Positions 51,627 to 60,692 of a stretch of DNA of 64,000 bases are shown here, one piece after another. Under the pieces are notes generated by a model. It saw nothing but the letters and a program-made list of their open reading frames with translations. It did no database searches and had not been told where the DNA came from. The DNA lies in NCBI RefSeq assembly GCF_000336615.1, contig NZ_AOLW01000006.1, forward strand, positions 124,001 to 188,000. Reading direction: 5' to 3'. How positions within the stretch are numbered: the first letter of the stretch is position 1; each line of letters starts with the position of its first letter. The DNA is from Haloarcula amylolytica JCM 13557. GTDB taxonomy: Archaea > Halobacteriota > Halobacteria > Halobacteriales > Haloarculaceae. The position numbers were made by a program, and so were the translations under genes.

Positions 51627-51968
51627 ACTGCCAGAACTTCCTTCCCGCATCTACTAAGTCCTTAACATCCGTCCGTTTTCGGCATCCGGGTAGCACGCCG
51701 GCCGGCCATCGGCTCTCGCCGACGACCGTGCAGACGCCTTCTCGGAAACCCAGGGACTGTGCCGCCTCGAAAACCCTTCGTCTTCTGCCATATTGATGTT
51801 CCGCATCTTGGTATGAACAGAACCACGGAGACAGCCGCTGATAGTTGATGTATAAGGCTCTGTGTGTACTGGCTCACGGACCATATCGTCCCAATATTGA
51901 CAGGATACGAACTATTGTCAGACAGTTGGCGCTGGATCATACTCTTGCCCTCTATGGGTTTCGCTAAG
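51627..51968. other. Intergenic region upstream of the CBS operon and the small gene
   Basis: No convincing gene. CTACTAAGTCCTTAACATC (51648-51666) lies upstream of the CBS gene start and contains a possible TATA box in the minus direction (CTTAGTAG). The rest is moderately AT-rich toward the right. Confidence 0.5.
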
Positions 51969-51977
51969 TTTTTATAT
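51969..51977 (+). promoter_or_regulatory. TATA box of the 55-residue gene
   Basis: TTTTTATAT lies about 22-30 bp before the ATG at 51999, the leaderless distance. Confidence 0.6.
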
Positions 51978-51998
51978 GGTTGTTACATATTATCATGC

Positions 51999-52166
51999 AT
52001 GGAGTCGGATACTGTCGCTCCGGTTGAGATGGCCGCGGACGGAGACATCATGGCATCCGTCGAAGAGGGTCCAACGGACCAGTTTATCGTCGCTGACGTG
52101 ACCCGAGACGACGCCTATCTCACAACCCCGCTCGCGGACGCTGCCTCGCTGCCGGCCTGGCGGTAG
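51999..52166 (+). CDS. Small haloarchaeal protein, 55 residues (DUF7556-like)
   Basis: An acidic 55-residue protein with MASVEEGPTDQFIVADVTRDDAYLTTPLADAASLPAW, a pattern that I recall as the haloarchaeal family DUF7556 (…IADVSRDDAW…EAPSLxEWR). The start at 51999 is fixed by the TATA box; the longer frame adds hydrophobic residues from non-coding DNA. Function unknown. It is followed 145 bp later by the amphi-Trp gene. Confidence 0.7.
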   Translation: MESDTVAPVEMAADGDIMASVEEGPTDQFIVADVTRDDAYLTTPLADAASLPAWR

Positions 52167-52311
52167 GGCGGCCCGGCCGAGGCACAGGTTTTCCGGTTAA
52201 TTAACCCAGTCAACAGCCCCCGGCCGTGCCGTGGACGGGCCTTGGCGCTGGTTCTCGTCCCGGGGACTCGTAGCGAGGTAGTTTAAGGCGCTGTAACACG
52301 TTTGTCTATAA

Positions 52312-52953
52312 ATGTCACAGGACGAGTACGAAACTGAACTGACAGGCAGTCGAACGGACATCGCGGCGGCGATACACGGCGTGGCAGACGGCGTGCTCGC
52401 AGGTGCTATCCGCCTGGAAGGCGGTGAGGAGGCTCTCACAGTCGACACCCCGGAGTCGCTCTCACTCGAAATCGAACTCGAAACGGACGACAACGATGTG
52501 AGCCTGGAACTCGAACTGGAGTGGTCCGCTGCTACTGTGGACTCCACTGAGACCGGGGTGGCCGTGTCACCGGCCGAAGTGTCGACAGGAGTCGCGGCGG
52601 CCGATGGACAGTCGGACCCGGACGAGGAGACAGGGATCGACACGGCGGCAGAATCGGGAGTTGATGCGGAGGCGAAACCGGAAGACGGCGCAGCAACGGA
52701 AACCGACACCGACAGCCGTTCCGACGCCGCCGCTGTTCCGGCGGCCGCGGCCGACGCGTCGCAGTCGCTCGCCCGGTTCGAGGTGTTCCGCGACAGGCGC
52801 GAGGAGTGGCGCTGGCGGCTCCGACACCGAAACGGCAACGTTATGGCGACCAGCGGTGAGGGGTACACCCGCAAACACAACGCCTGGAAGGGCCTGCGCA
52901 GTGTGATGGCGAACTCACCGGAAGCGACTGTCGTCGACGAGTCCCTGGAGTAG
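52312..52953 (+). CDS. Fusion of amphi-Trp domain and DUF1508 (HVO_2922-like) domain
   Basis: A 213-residue protein. The N-terminal ~75 residues (TGSRTDIAAAIHGVADGVLAGAIRLEGGEEALTVDTPESLSLEIELE) match the amphi-Trp domain of haloarchaea. A long Ala/Glu/Asp linker follows. The C-terminal ~55 residues (ARFEVFRDRREEWRWRLRHRNGNVMATSGEGYTRKHNAWKGLRSVM) match the DUF1508/YegP fold of HVO_2922-type proteins. The joined form is less usual than the separate domains. Function unknown; both domains are thought to bind small or regulatory targets. Confidence 0.82.
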   Translation: MSQDEYETELTGSRTDIAAAIHGVADGVLAGAIRLEGGEEALTVDTPESLSLEIELETDDNDVSLELELEWSAATVDSTETGVAVSPAEVSTGVAAADGQSDPDEETGIDTAAESGVDAEAKPEDGAATETDTDSRSDAAAVPAAAADASQSLARFEVFRDRREEWRWRLRHRNGNVMATSGEGYTRKHNAWKGLRSVMANSPEATVVDESLE

Positions 52954-53067
52954 GGGTGGCGACGCACGTACGCCACATCTGTTCTGTCGGGCAGCCACCA
53001 GCACCGACGCCGCTCCGTTCGGACGGAGAAAACAAGCGTTATGCCGCCCCAGTAAGTTCGATTCGGT

Positions 53068-54654
53068 ATGAAGGTACTCGTTACGGACCCTATCGCTGAT
53101 GCCGGTCTCACGCGGCTCCGTGAGGCGGGCCACGACGTCGAAACAGCCTACGAGGTCGAGGGCGACGCGCTCCTCGACGCGGTGGCCGACGCGAACGCGC
53201 TCATCGTCCGCTCGGGCACCGAGGTCACCGAGGAAGTGTTCGCGGCCGCGCCCGACCTCATCATCGTCGGTCGGGCCGGTATCGGCGTGGACAACATCGA
53301 CATCGACGCCGCGACCGACCACGGCGTCATCGTCGCCAACGCCCCGGAGGGCAACGTCCGCGCCGCCGCGGAACACTCTGTTGCGATGGCGTTTGCCACC
53401 GCGCGCTCCATTCCCCAGGCCCACGACCGCCTGAAAAGCGGCGAGTGGGCGAAAGGCGAGTTCCTCGGAACGGAGGTCAACAACAAGACCCTCGGCGTCG
53501 TCGGCTTCGGCCGCGTCGGCCAGCAGGTCGCCAAGCGGCTCGGTAGCTTGGGCATGGACATCGTCACCTTCGACCCCTACATCAGCCAGGAGCGCGCCGA
53601 CCAGTTCGGCGCGGAACTGGTCGATGACCTCGACGACTGTCTCGCCAAGTCCGATTTCATCACCATCCACACGCCGCTGACTCCCGAGACAGAGAACATG
53701 ATCGGCGAGGAAGAGCTCGCCGAACTCGAAGGCGGCTACGTCGTCAACTGCGCCCGCGGCGGCATCATCGACGAGCCGGCCCTGGCCGAGGCCGTCGAGG
53801 ACGGCGTCCTAAAGGGCGCAGCGCTCGACGTGTTCGGCGAGGAACCCCTGCCCGATGACAGCCCGCTGCTCGACGTTGAGGACATCATCGTCACGCCCCA
53901 CCTGGGCGCGTCGACGGAGGCGGCACAGGAGAACGTCGCCACCTCCACGGCCGACCAGATCATCGCCGCGGCCAACGGCCAGCCCGTCGCCAACGCCCTG
54001 AACGCGCCGTCGCTGGACGAGGCGACGTTCAAGCAGGTCGGGCCGTACCTCGACCTCGCCGATACTGCCGGTCGCATCGCCGTGCAGTTGTTCGGCGGTC
54101 ACATGTCCGAAGTGCAGGTCACCTACGCTGGCGACATCGCCGAGGAGGACGTGGAGTACGTCACCGCCAGCGCGCTGAAGGGCGTGTTCGCACCCTCGGA
54201 TCTGCAGGTCAACGCCGTCAACGCCCCGCAGATCGCCGAGGACCGGGGCATCGACGTGACCGAGTCCAAGACCCGCTCTTCCGAGGACTACCAGAGCCTC
54301 ATCACCGTCACCGTCTCCGACGGCGAGGAATCCGTCTCCGTCTGTGGGACCCAGTTCGGCGGCGAGGAGCCCCGCATCGTCCGCATCGACGACCACCGCA
54401 TCGAGGCCGTCCCCCACGGGCACATGCTGGTCGTCCGCAATCGCGACGAGCCCGGCACCATCGGGTACATCGGGACCGTGCTGGGCGAGGCCGACATCAA
54501 CATCGCCGGGATGTTCAACGGCCGCGAGACCATCGGCGGAGAGGCCCTGTCCGTCTACAACCTCGACGAACAGCCGCCACAGGACATCATCGAGCGACTC
54601 AACGGCGACAGCCGCATCATCGAGACGACCTACGTCGAACTCGGCGACGAGTAA
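53068..54654 (+). CDS. serA: D-3-phosphoglycerate dehydrogenase
   Basis: A 528-residue enzyme. The N-terminal substrate part has IVRSGTEVTEEVF. The NAD Rossmann motif is GVVGFGRVGQQVAKRL and the signature is KSDFITIHTPLTPETENMIGEEELAEL...NCARGGIIDE. Catalytic His in the PHLGASTEAAQ segment. A long C-terminal half includes an intervening regulatory domain and an ACT domain (MLVVRNRDEPGTIGYIGTVLGEADINIAGMFNGRE), which binds serine for feedback. It starts serine synthesis from 3-phosphoglycerate; serB is in this window too. Confidence 0.96.
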   Translation: MKVLVTDPIADAGLTRLREAGHDVETAYEVEGDALLDAVADANALIVRSGTEVTEEVFAAAPDLIIVGRAGIGVDNIDIDAATDHGVIVANAPEGNVRAAAEHSVAMAFATARSIPQAHDRLKSGEWAKGEFLGTEVNNKTLGVVGFGRVGQQVAKRLGSLGMDIVTFDPYISQERADQFGAELVDDLDDCLAKSDFITIHTPLTPETENMIGEEELAELEGGYVVNCARGGIIDEPALAEAVEDGVLKGAALDVFGEEPLPDDSPLLDVEDIIVTPHLGASTEAAQENVATSTADQIIAAANGQPVANALNAPSLDEATFKQVGPYLDLADTAGRIAVQLFGGHMSEVQVTYAGDIAEEDVEYVTASALKGVFAPSDLQVNAVNAPQIAEDRGIDVTESKTRSSEDYQSLITVTVSDGEESVSVCGTQFGGEEPRIVRIDDHRIEAVPHGHMLVVRNRDEPGTIGYIGTVLGEADINIAGMFNGRETIGGEALSVYNLDEQPPQDIIERLNGDSRIIETTYVELGDE

Positions 54655-54688
54655 CACGCGGCGGAATTTTTCGAAAGTCAGTCGCGGG

Positions 54689-54904
54689 TTATTTGCTGTC
54701 GATAAGGCGCTCGTACCGGTCGACGACGGCCTGGCGGTGTTCGCGCTCCTGTTCGAGCGCGGTTTCGAGTGTCGCCACCTGCGAGCGCAACAGCGCGATC
54801 TGTATCTGATAGATCGTACTGGGCGTCTGTCGGGCCGATGGTGACGGGGAGCCCGACCGGTCCCCGGAGTCGAACGGCGGCGCTGAATCGCGGGACGAGG
54901 CCAT
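54689..54904 (-). CDS. 71-residue coiled-coil protein
   Basis: A short protein MASSRDSAPPFDSGDRSGS, with a polar disordered N-terminus and a C-terminal coiled coil (IYQIQIALLRSQVATLETALEQEREHRQAVVDRYERLI). It converges on serA (34 bp apart) and lies 92 bp downstream of the PolD large-subunit stop on the same strand, so may be the last gene of that transcript. Similar short coiled-coil proteins occur in haloarchaea. Function unknown. Confidence 0.65.
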   Translation of the reverse strand: MASSRDSAPPFDSGDRSGSPSPSARQTPSTIYQIQIALLRSQVATLETALEQEREHRQAVVDRYERLIDSK

Positions 54905-54996
54905 ACCCGTGACAGGACCGCCACAGGCAAAAACACCCGTCGGACGGCCGTCACGCGCCCGTCTGTCGACCTGATGAATCCGGGTGCTACTGTCGC

Positions 54997-57900
54997 TCAC
55001 ATGAAGTCCGCGATGCCCGACTGCTTGTTGTGGTCGTTCTCGAACACCGACTCGATTTTCCGTTCCAGTATCTTGAGCCGCTGTTTCGTGTAGTCGCGCG
55101 CGCCGAACTCGTCGGCGACGCGGATGGCCGTGTCGATGTACTTGTTGACCGACCCCTCGTGGACGGTGAGGTTGACGCGGCCGCCACACTCTCGGCAGTC
55201 GCCGGTCAGGGGCGCGCGGCGGAACGACTCCCCGCAGTCCAGACAGCGAGTCTCTTGCCGGGAGAACGCCCGGAGGTTCCCGATGAGGTCCGGCAGGAAG
55301 TGGTACTCGATGATGCGCTCGGCCACGTCGCTCTCGACGACGGCCCGGAGTTTCCGGGAGATCTCAAGCTGGGCGTCCATCTTGTCTTCCATCGACCCGA
55401 GCGTCTTGTACGCCGAGAGGTCCGGCCCGGCGGCGATGTTCGCCGTGTCGTGGGTGTGGCGGAACTCGGTGTACTCGCGGTCGGTCCCCAGCGTCTCCTC
55501 GGCGATCTTCATCACGTCCTCGACCTCGGTCGGGTCTTTCATCTCGCGGGTGGCCTCGTAAAACTCCCGAGGGTAGGACGCCATGATGTCCATGTTGTGG
55601 GCCTCGTCGTCGATCTCGCTGGGGTCGATGCGCGAGGACATCACCAGCGGGGCGTCCATCTGTCCGCCGCGCTGGTTCGGGAGGTAGGACTTCGAGAAGT
55701 TCAGCAGACCGTCCATCAGTAGCATCACGCAGTCCTCGTCACCGTCGCACTGGCCGACGTAGGTTCCTTCGACGGCAACGCGGTGCGTGTCGGCGACCGT
55801 GAGACAGTAGACGTGGTCCACGTCGCTTTCGACGTACTCGACAGTCTCGACGGTGTCCGTCGGGGCTGCACCGTCGGTGGCTGCCGTCGAGGCCTCGCCG
55901 CGTGCCGTCATCGTGGTCGTCTCGCCGCCGTCGTAGGCCGGGAGTTCGTCGCCGGGGGTCAGGTCGCTGGCCGGGACCTCCTCGATCCCATCGGGACCGG
56001 CCCGGAGCATCGTGTGGTCGGGCGTGACCCGGAGTGTTCGGTCCCCGACGGAAATCTCGACGAGGTGGTCCGGTGCGGGGTGTTTCGAGACGGCGTCGAC
56101 GGGCTGGCGACAGGGGCCGTCCTCGCCCAGCGACGACACGGTCACCTCGCCGTCGAGTTCCTGTACGAGCGTGCCGAAGTCGTCTTCCTCGGGGTCGTCC
56201 AGCCGGTCTTCGACCAGCTCCTCGATAGGACCGTATTCCCAGCTGCCGCCTTCGTCCTCATACCACAGTCGGGTGTCCGGGTGGAAGCAGTTCCGGCGTT
56301 TGGCGGCGTGGAAGTACGGATGCGCGTAGCCGACGGCGGCGGAGGTGAAGCCGACGACGCGGCCGACCGTCGCCGCGCTGGTGTGTGGGGCCATCCCGAA
56401 CACGAGTTCGCCGACGAGGTCCTCGCGGTCGTCGAACTCGTAGAACCGCTCCAGGCCGTAGTACTGCTCCAGAAGGTCGTCGACGAAGCGGGCGGTCTGG
56501 AGCATGTGCTCGGCCGCGCCGTCCGAGAGCACGATGTCCTGGACCTTCAGTTCGACCAGCTGGTCGCCGTGGGTCAGCGGGTCGCCGTGGATGTCCTCCG
56601 TATAGCCCAGCCCCCGGAGTCGCTCGGCGGAGACGTCCAGTTCCGAGGCCCGAACCGCCGTCACCGGCAGGTCCGTCATGTCGTAGCGGACGGTGCCGTC
56701 CTTGAACGCCGACACGTCGTGTTTCGCCCGGAGGATCCCCTTTTCCATCGGCTCCGGAACCTTCTCCTCGGAGGTGAGCCCCTTGACCGCTTTCAGTTGC
56801 TCGAAGGCCGTCTCGCGCTCGCCGACGTTCTGCAGGGCATCGCGGTAGGCCTCTTGCAGGTCGAGCACTTTGTACTGGGTCGGCGAAGCGAGCGTCTCAC
56901 AGCGCGAACACTCCGCCCGGCCGGACTCGTCGCGCTCGACCTCGGCCTCGCAGTCGGGGCAGACGTACACCGGCTCGGTGGTGCCGCCGCAGTCGACACA
57001 GTTCGCCTGGTGGGTCTCGGTCCCGCAGTCGGGACAGCGCCGGCGGGCGATCTCCACCTCGACGCGGCCGGGCGTGTCGCTCATCCCGTCGGCGTGTTTC
57101 GTCGCCTTGGCCACGTCACGCTGTGCGCCGCCGGCCTCACCGATGGGGCTGAGCGTGTGGACGGCCGGGGAGAGGTCCCGCCGCTCGGATTTCTCGGGGC
57201 GACCCATCCGGTTGCCGATGCGGGTCGGGGCGCGCTCACGGACCTGAAACGGCGCGATCTCGTTGATGGCTTCGATGGCGTTCTGGCCGTCTTCGCGTTC
57301 GGCGTCCTCGGCAACCCCGATTGCGTCGAGCGACTCGCTCTCGCCGTAGGTCTTGGCGCGCTCGGAGAGGTCCGCAGGCGTCCAGTCCCGCTCTAACGAG
57401 CGGGAGAACCCGAGTGTCCGCACCAGCGGCACCCAGTCGGTGACGGTAATCGTGTCGTCGTCTTGGGTGTGCTCGACGAGGAGGTGTTCCAGCGTCTCCT
57501 GGACGGCATCGGTGCGGGGCAGGACGAGCGCGCCGTCGTCGCTGTACGTCTCGCCCGCTGTACCATTCACCTCCGGGTCGGCGTACGCGCCGTCGGCCTG
57601 TGCGACCTGTGCATCCTCGACGGCGTCGGCGAGCGCACACACCTGGTCGACGCTCACGTCGTGCCAGAGGTAGGTGTATTTCGGGTGCAACGGGGCGTCG
57701 TAGTCGGTCGCCCACTCGATGGCTTCCTCGGCGCTCGGGTCGGCGAGGTCGACGTGGGGCGAGTCCTGCATCGCCTGCACGTCCGCGCCCGCGGCGTCGA
57801 GGTCCTGTTCCCACCACTCGACGGTGTAGGAGGCCGGCGCGAGCGGGTGGTTGTTCTCGACGAACTCGCCGTAGTTGACCAGGTACTCGCCCAGGTCGAG

Positions 57901-59184
57901 TATCTTCTCGACGCCGTTGCGGACTTCCAGCGCCTCCTCGGCGTCGTCGATGCGGCGCACGTCGCCGTTGGCCAGGCGGACTGTTGGCCCCTCGATGGTG
58001 TCGACCGGCACGACGCCAGCGGCTTTCCCCGGCCGCTCGGTCTTGATCTGTGTGCCGGTCGCGAGGAAGTCGTCGACGAGATGCATCGTCGCCGGGTGGA
58101 CGCCCGCGGTCGCGAAGCCGTGGTTGCGCGACCGCCCGTAGCGAAGCCGGAACCCGCCCGCCTTCGACGGGTGGGAGAACACCGGTCGGCCGGCGATGAG
58201 GTCCCGGAGGTATTTGTCGGCTGGCTCGACGCGGGGCGGCCCCGACTGCTCGTCAGCGTCGTCCTCGCCGCCGTCGTCCGCTCCCTCGCTCGCGTCGTCT
58301 CCACTCGCGTCTTCCGAGCCGTCCGCCTGGTCGGCCTCGTCCTTGCCGATGGTCCCGTCGATGAGATCCTGCAGCCACGGCCAGTCGACCTCGTCTAAGT
58401 TCCGGGTGTAGCGCTGGATCTTCGGCGCTTTCAGGGCAATCCCTTCGGCCAGTACCAGACACATCCCGCCACGCGGCGAGTTCGAGTCGACACGTTCGAG
58501 GTCGCGATACCCGGACACCTCCTCGTCGCCGGTCGCCTCGCCGTCGAGCATGATGGGCATGTGCTCGGCGATGAACTTCGTCTCCTTCTCCTTGGGCGAG
58601 TACTGCAGGCCGGTATCCTTGTCGTAGAGGTCGATCTCCTCGGCGTAGCGGCCGATCTCCTCCTCGCGGGCCTTGTACTGGTCGATGCCCAGCAGCGCGC
58701 GGGCGTAGTCGGCGACCAGCACCGACAGCGCTTGCGCGGTCCCGCCGGCGGAGCGGATCGGGCCGGCGTAGTAGACGTTGATGAACTCCGTCCCGTCGTC
58801 GTTTTCCAGCAGTTCGACGCGGTCGATGCCCTCTATCGGGGCGGCGACGACACCCTCGGTCAGCAGGGCAACGGCGGTCCGGACCGCCCCCTCGACTTTC
58901 CCTTCGCGGCTGTCGTAGTCGCCGACAGTCCCCTCGACGAAGTCCTCGACCAGTTCCAGCGCGGCCTCCTCGCGGGACATCTGCCCCTCCAGCTCTCGAA
59001 CCCGCTCGGCGACGCCGTCGATGCCGAGGATGTTCTCGACCCGGTCGGCCATGTCGCGCGCGGTCGGGATTTCGACTTCTGGCTTCGGGTCGCCGCCGCG
59101 CTCCTTGGCCCGTTCGGCGACGTCGAAGGCGGCTTCGAGCTGGGTTTCCAGCGTCTCGAAGTACTGTTCGTCGGCCTCCCGCAT
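54997..59184 (-). CDS. polC: DNA polymerase II (family D) large subunit DP2, intein-containing
   Basis: A 1395-residue precursor; after removal of a 180-residue intein the mature protein is 1215 residues, the usual DP2 length. Recognisable parts are the N-terminal ADEQYFETLETQLEAAFDVAERAKERGGDP, the polymerase core with GGTAQALSVLVADYARALLG and YGRSRNHGFATAGVHPATMH, and zinc modules (CPDCGTETHQANCVDCGG, CPDCEAEVERDESGRAECSRC). The catalytic DGDEDCVMLLMDGLLNFSKSYLP segment follows the intein. A C-terminal zinc finger (CLDCGESFRR...CRECGG) binds the small subunit or PCNA. It is the second gene after a PPC-domain gene (1 bp apart). Confidence 0.96.
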   Translation of the reverse strand: MREADEQYFETLETQLEAAFDVAERAKERGGDPKPEVEIPTARDMADRVENILGIDGVAERVRELEGQMSREEAALELVEDFVEGTVGDYDSREGKVEGAVRTAVALLTEGVVAAPIEGIDRVELLENDDGTEFINVYYAGPIRSAGGTAQALSVLVADYARALLGIDQYKAREEEIGRYAEEIDLYDKDTGLQYSPKEKETKFIAEHMPIMLDGEATGDEEVSGYRDLERVDSNSPRGGMCLVLAEGIALKAPKIQRYTRNLDEVDWPWLQDLIDGTIGKDEADQADGSEDASGDDASEGADDGGEDDADEQSGPPRVEPADKYLRDLIAGRPVFSHPSKAGGFRLRYGRSRNHGFATAGVHPATMHLVDDFLATGTQIKTERPGKAAGVVPVDTIEGPTVRLANGDVRRIDDAEEALEVRNGVEKILDLGEYLVNYGEFVENNHPLAPASYTVEWWEQDLDAAGADVQAMQDSPHVDLADPSAEEAIEWATDYDAPLHPKYTYLWHDVSVDQVCALADAVEDAQVAQADGAYADPEVNGTAGETYSDDGALVLPRTDAVQETLEHLLVEHTQDDDTITVTDWVPLVRTLGFSRSLERDWTPADLSERAKTYGESESLDAIGVAEDAEREDGQNAIEAINEIAPFQVRERAPTRIGNRMGRPEKSERRDLSPAVHTLSPIGEAGGAQRDVAKATKHADGMSDTPGRVEVEIARRRCPDCGTETHQANCVDCGGTTEPVYVCPDCEAEVERDESGRAECSRCETLASPTQYKVLDLQEAYRDALQNVGERETAFEQLKAVKGLTSEEKVPEPMEKGILRAKHDVSAFKDGTVRYDMTDLPVTAVRASELDVSAERLRGLGYTEDIHGDPLTHGDQLVELKVQDIVLSDGAAEHMLQTARFVDDLLEQYYGLERFYEFDDREDLVGELVFGMAPHTSAATVGRVVGFTSAAVGYAHPYFHAAKRRNCFHPDTRLWYEDEGGSWEYGPIEELVEDRLDDPEEDDFGTLVQELDGEVTVSSLGEDGPCRQPVDAVSKHPAPDHLVEISVGDRTLRVTPDHTMLRAGPDGIEEVPASDLTPGDELPAYDGGETTTMTARGEASTAATDGAAPTDTVETVEYVESDVDHVYCLTVADTHRVAVEGTYVGQCDGDEDCVMLLMDGLLNFSKSYLPNQRGGQMDAPLVMSSRIDPSEIDDEAHNMDIMASYPREFYEATREMKDPTEVEDVMKIAEETLGTDREYTEFRHTHDTANIAAGPDLSAYKTLGSMEDKMDAQLEISRKLRAVVESDVAERIIEYHFLPDLIGNLRAFSRQETRCLDCGESFRRAPLTGDCRECGGRVNLTVHEGSVNKYIDTAIRVADEFGARDYTKQRLKILERKIESVFENDHNKQSGIADFM
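55750..56289 (-). other. Mini-intein in the DP2 active site (180 residues)
   Basis: The splice junctions are RRN|CFHPDTRLWY and TYVGQ|CDGDEDC, residues 966-1145. Block A (CFHPDTRLWY), block B (RVTPDHTML, with the T-x-x-H motif), block F and block G (VYCLTVADTHRVAVEGTY) are present. There is no LAGLIDADG endonuclease; the linker between B and F is a short Thr/Ala-rich segment. The last intein residue is Gln rather than Asn, a variant known from some archaeal Pol-II inteins. The insertion is exactly before the catalytic DGDED. Confidence 0.92.
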
Positions 59185-59185
59185 C

Positions 59186-59608
59186 TTAGATGTTCCAGAG
59201 GTCGAGGTCGGTCGGCTCGTCGTGCTCCCGTTCCAGTGCCGTGTCGAACCCGCGGACGTACAGCTCGCCCGCCCAGACTGTGCCGGCGTTCAGGTGGCCG
59301 GCAATCGCTTCGCCGTCGGGCCGCGAGAGAACGGCGTGAGTGTGGGCGAACCGCTCCCCGTCCAGCTGCGAGATGTTGCCCATACAGGCGGCGACTTCCA
59401 GCGGTTCGTCGAAGGTCAGCGAGTCGTACTCGGTCCGGTCCTGGTCGTAGAACATGAGCTCCGCGTCCTGGACCGCCCCGAGCCCGTAGAAGAAGCCGGC
59501 GTCGATGCCCTGTTCGTCCGCGAAGGCCTCGATTTCGCCCCGCCAGTCCGCGCCGTGTGCCAGTCGGCAGACGTACTCGGACGTACTGTCGACTTCCCGG
59601 TAATCCAT
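59186..59608 (-). CDS. PPC-domain (DUF296) DNA-binding-type protein
   Basis: A 140-residue protein with the PPC/DUF296 pattern: YVCRLAHGADWRGEIEAFADEQGIDAGFFYGLGAVQDAELMFYDQ and FAHTHAVLSRPDGEAIAGHLNAGTVWAGELYVRGFD. In archaea and bacteria the domain forms trimers; the His residues suggest metal binding. It is the first gene of the DP2 transcription unit, 1 bp from the DP2 start, which suggests it is co-expressed with polymerase D. The ATG at 59608 fits the domain start. Confidence 0.87.
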   Translation of the reverse strand: MDYREVDSTSEYVCRLAHGADWRGEIEAFADEQGIDAGFFYGLGAVQDAELMFYDQDRTEYDSLTFDEPLEVAACMGNISQLDGERFAHTHAVLSRPDGEAIAGHLNAGTVWAGELYVRGFDTALEREHDEPTDLDLWNI

Positions 59609-59796
59609 ATACGTACTCGATGGCAGGCCGCTCCAAAAGCGTTGCTTTCGGTGCGACCGTTTATATCCGAGGCCGGGATCACCGCCGCCGTGACGTAGCC
59701 ACGACCCGGCGCGCTCAGCGATTGCGCGGCACACCGCGCCGGGACCGACCCGTGCCGCCTGTTCGCCATTGTGCCGGGACAGACGACCGACCGGCG

Positions 59797-60306
59797 TTAC
59801 CCCGGCAGCGACACCCGACTGACCGGCTGGTTCCGGTCAGCGTCGTAGAACGAGAGTTCGTCGACGGTCCACCGGATCGGCTCGATGTCCCGCTCGACCA
59901 GCCGAGCGGCCGCGTCGCGGTCCCCGCCGCGGGCGACGGTTACGTGCGGGACGTACTCGTCGCCCTCCATGCCGTCGACGGGATCGAACCGCTCGCAGAG
60001 CCGCTCGTGCAGGGCGACAAGCCCCGGGCTCTCGACGGCGAGATACACCACCGGCGATGGACCGGTCACGGCCGTCTCGAACTGCTCGACGCCCGAAATC
60101 CGCGCCTCGAACGCCGGCTGGCCGCGAAGCGCCTCACGCCCCTGCGCTTCCAGTCGCGCGTAGGCCGCGTGGTCGCCGCTGCCCAGTCGCTTGGCGACTA
60201 ACGTGTGCTCGCCCCGACCCCGCCGCTGTGCGAGCGGCAGTTCGGCTGCGAGGTCGGCCGCCAGCGACGTGACTGCCGACGGGAGCGGGACGTTGATGCT
60301 GTACAC
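59797..60306 (-). CDS. 2'-5' RNA ligase-like 2H phosphoesterase family protein
   Basis: A 169-residue protein beginning at GTG 60306 (MYSINVPLPSAVTSLAADL). The second 2H motif is HVTVARG, matching HxT. The first is EHTLVAKR, which departs from the strict HxT. The length and fold fit LigT/ThpR-like 2H enzymes, acting on 2'-5' or cyclic phosphates of RNA. A TTG 27 bp upstream is a less likely start. Activity may be altered, given the first motif. Confidence 0.8.
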   Translation of the reverse strand: MYSINVPLPSAVTSLAADLAAELPLAQRRGRGEHTLVAKRLGSGDHAAYARLEAQGREALRGQPAFEARISGVEQFETAVTGPSPVVYLAVESPGLVALHERLCERFDPVDGMEGDEYVPHVTVARGGDRDAAARLVERDIEPIRWTVDELSFYDADRNQPVSRVSLPG

Positions 60307-60346
60307 AGTGAGCGGGTCGCTCGCTGCGGGCAAAAAGAGCGCGGTC

Positions 60347-60535
60347 CTACAGCCGGTCGAGCAGCCACAGGACGATGAGGACGATCAGCACTACGCCGAG
60401 TATCGGCTGGAGCGGCCCGAGAAGCCACCCCAATACCCCCAGAATCCCACCGATAATTTCGAGCACTAACCAGACCACAACGAGGACGAGGACAATCTTC
60501 AGCAGTGTGTCCACGTCCAGTTTGGCTCTGTCCAT
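60347..60535 (-). CDS. 62-residue two-helix membrane protein (DUF7554-like)
   Basis: Starts MDRAKLDVDTLLKIVLVLVV and then has two strongly hydrophobic helices with a GG-rich turn (LEIIGGILGVLGWLLGPLQPILGVVLIVLIVLWLL). I recall a conserved haloarchaeal family of this type (DUF7554), with moderate certainty. Its stop is 41 bp from the 2'-5' ligase start, same strand. Function unknown. Confidence 0.75.
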   Translation of the reverse strand: MDRAKLDVDTLLKIVLVLVVVWLVLEIIGGILGVLGWLLGPLQPILGVVLIVLIVLWLLDRL

Positions 60536-60692
60536 GCTCGACAGGACTCCCTCGTGGGGCAAACCCCTTGTGGCTGTGGGAGCTGACCATTCGGGTGCGG
60601 CACGGAAGCGGCCTGTGATGCAAGGCCGCTGACTATCAGTTCACACAATCGGCAATAAACGATATACCTGCTGAGGGGATAGCCGCGGTAGG

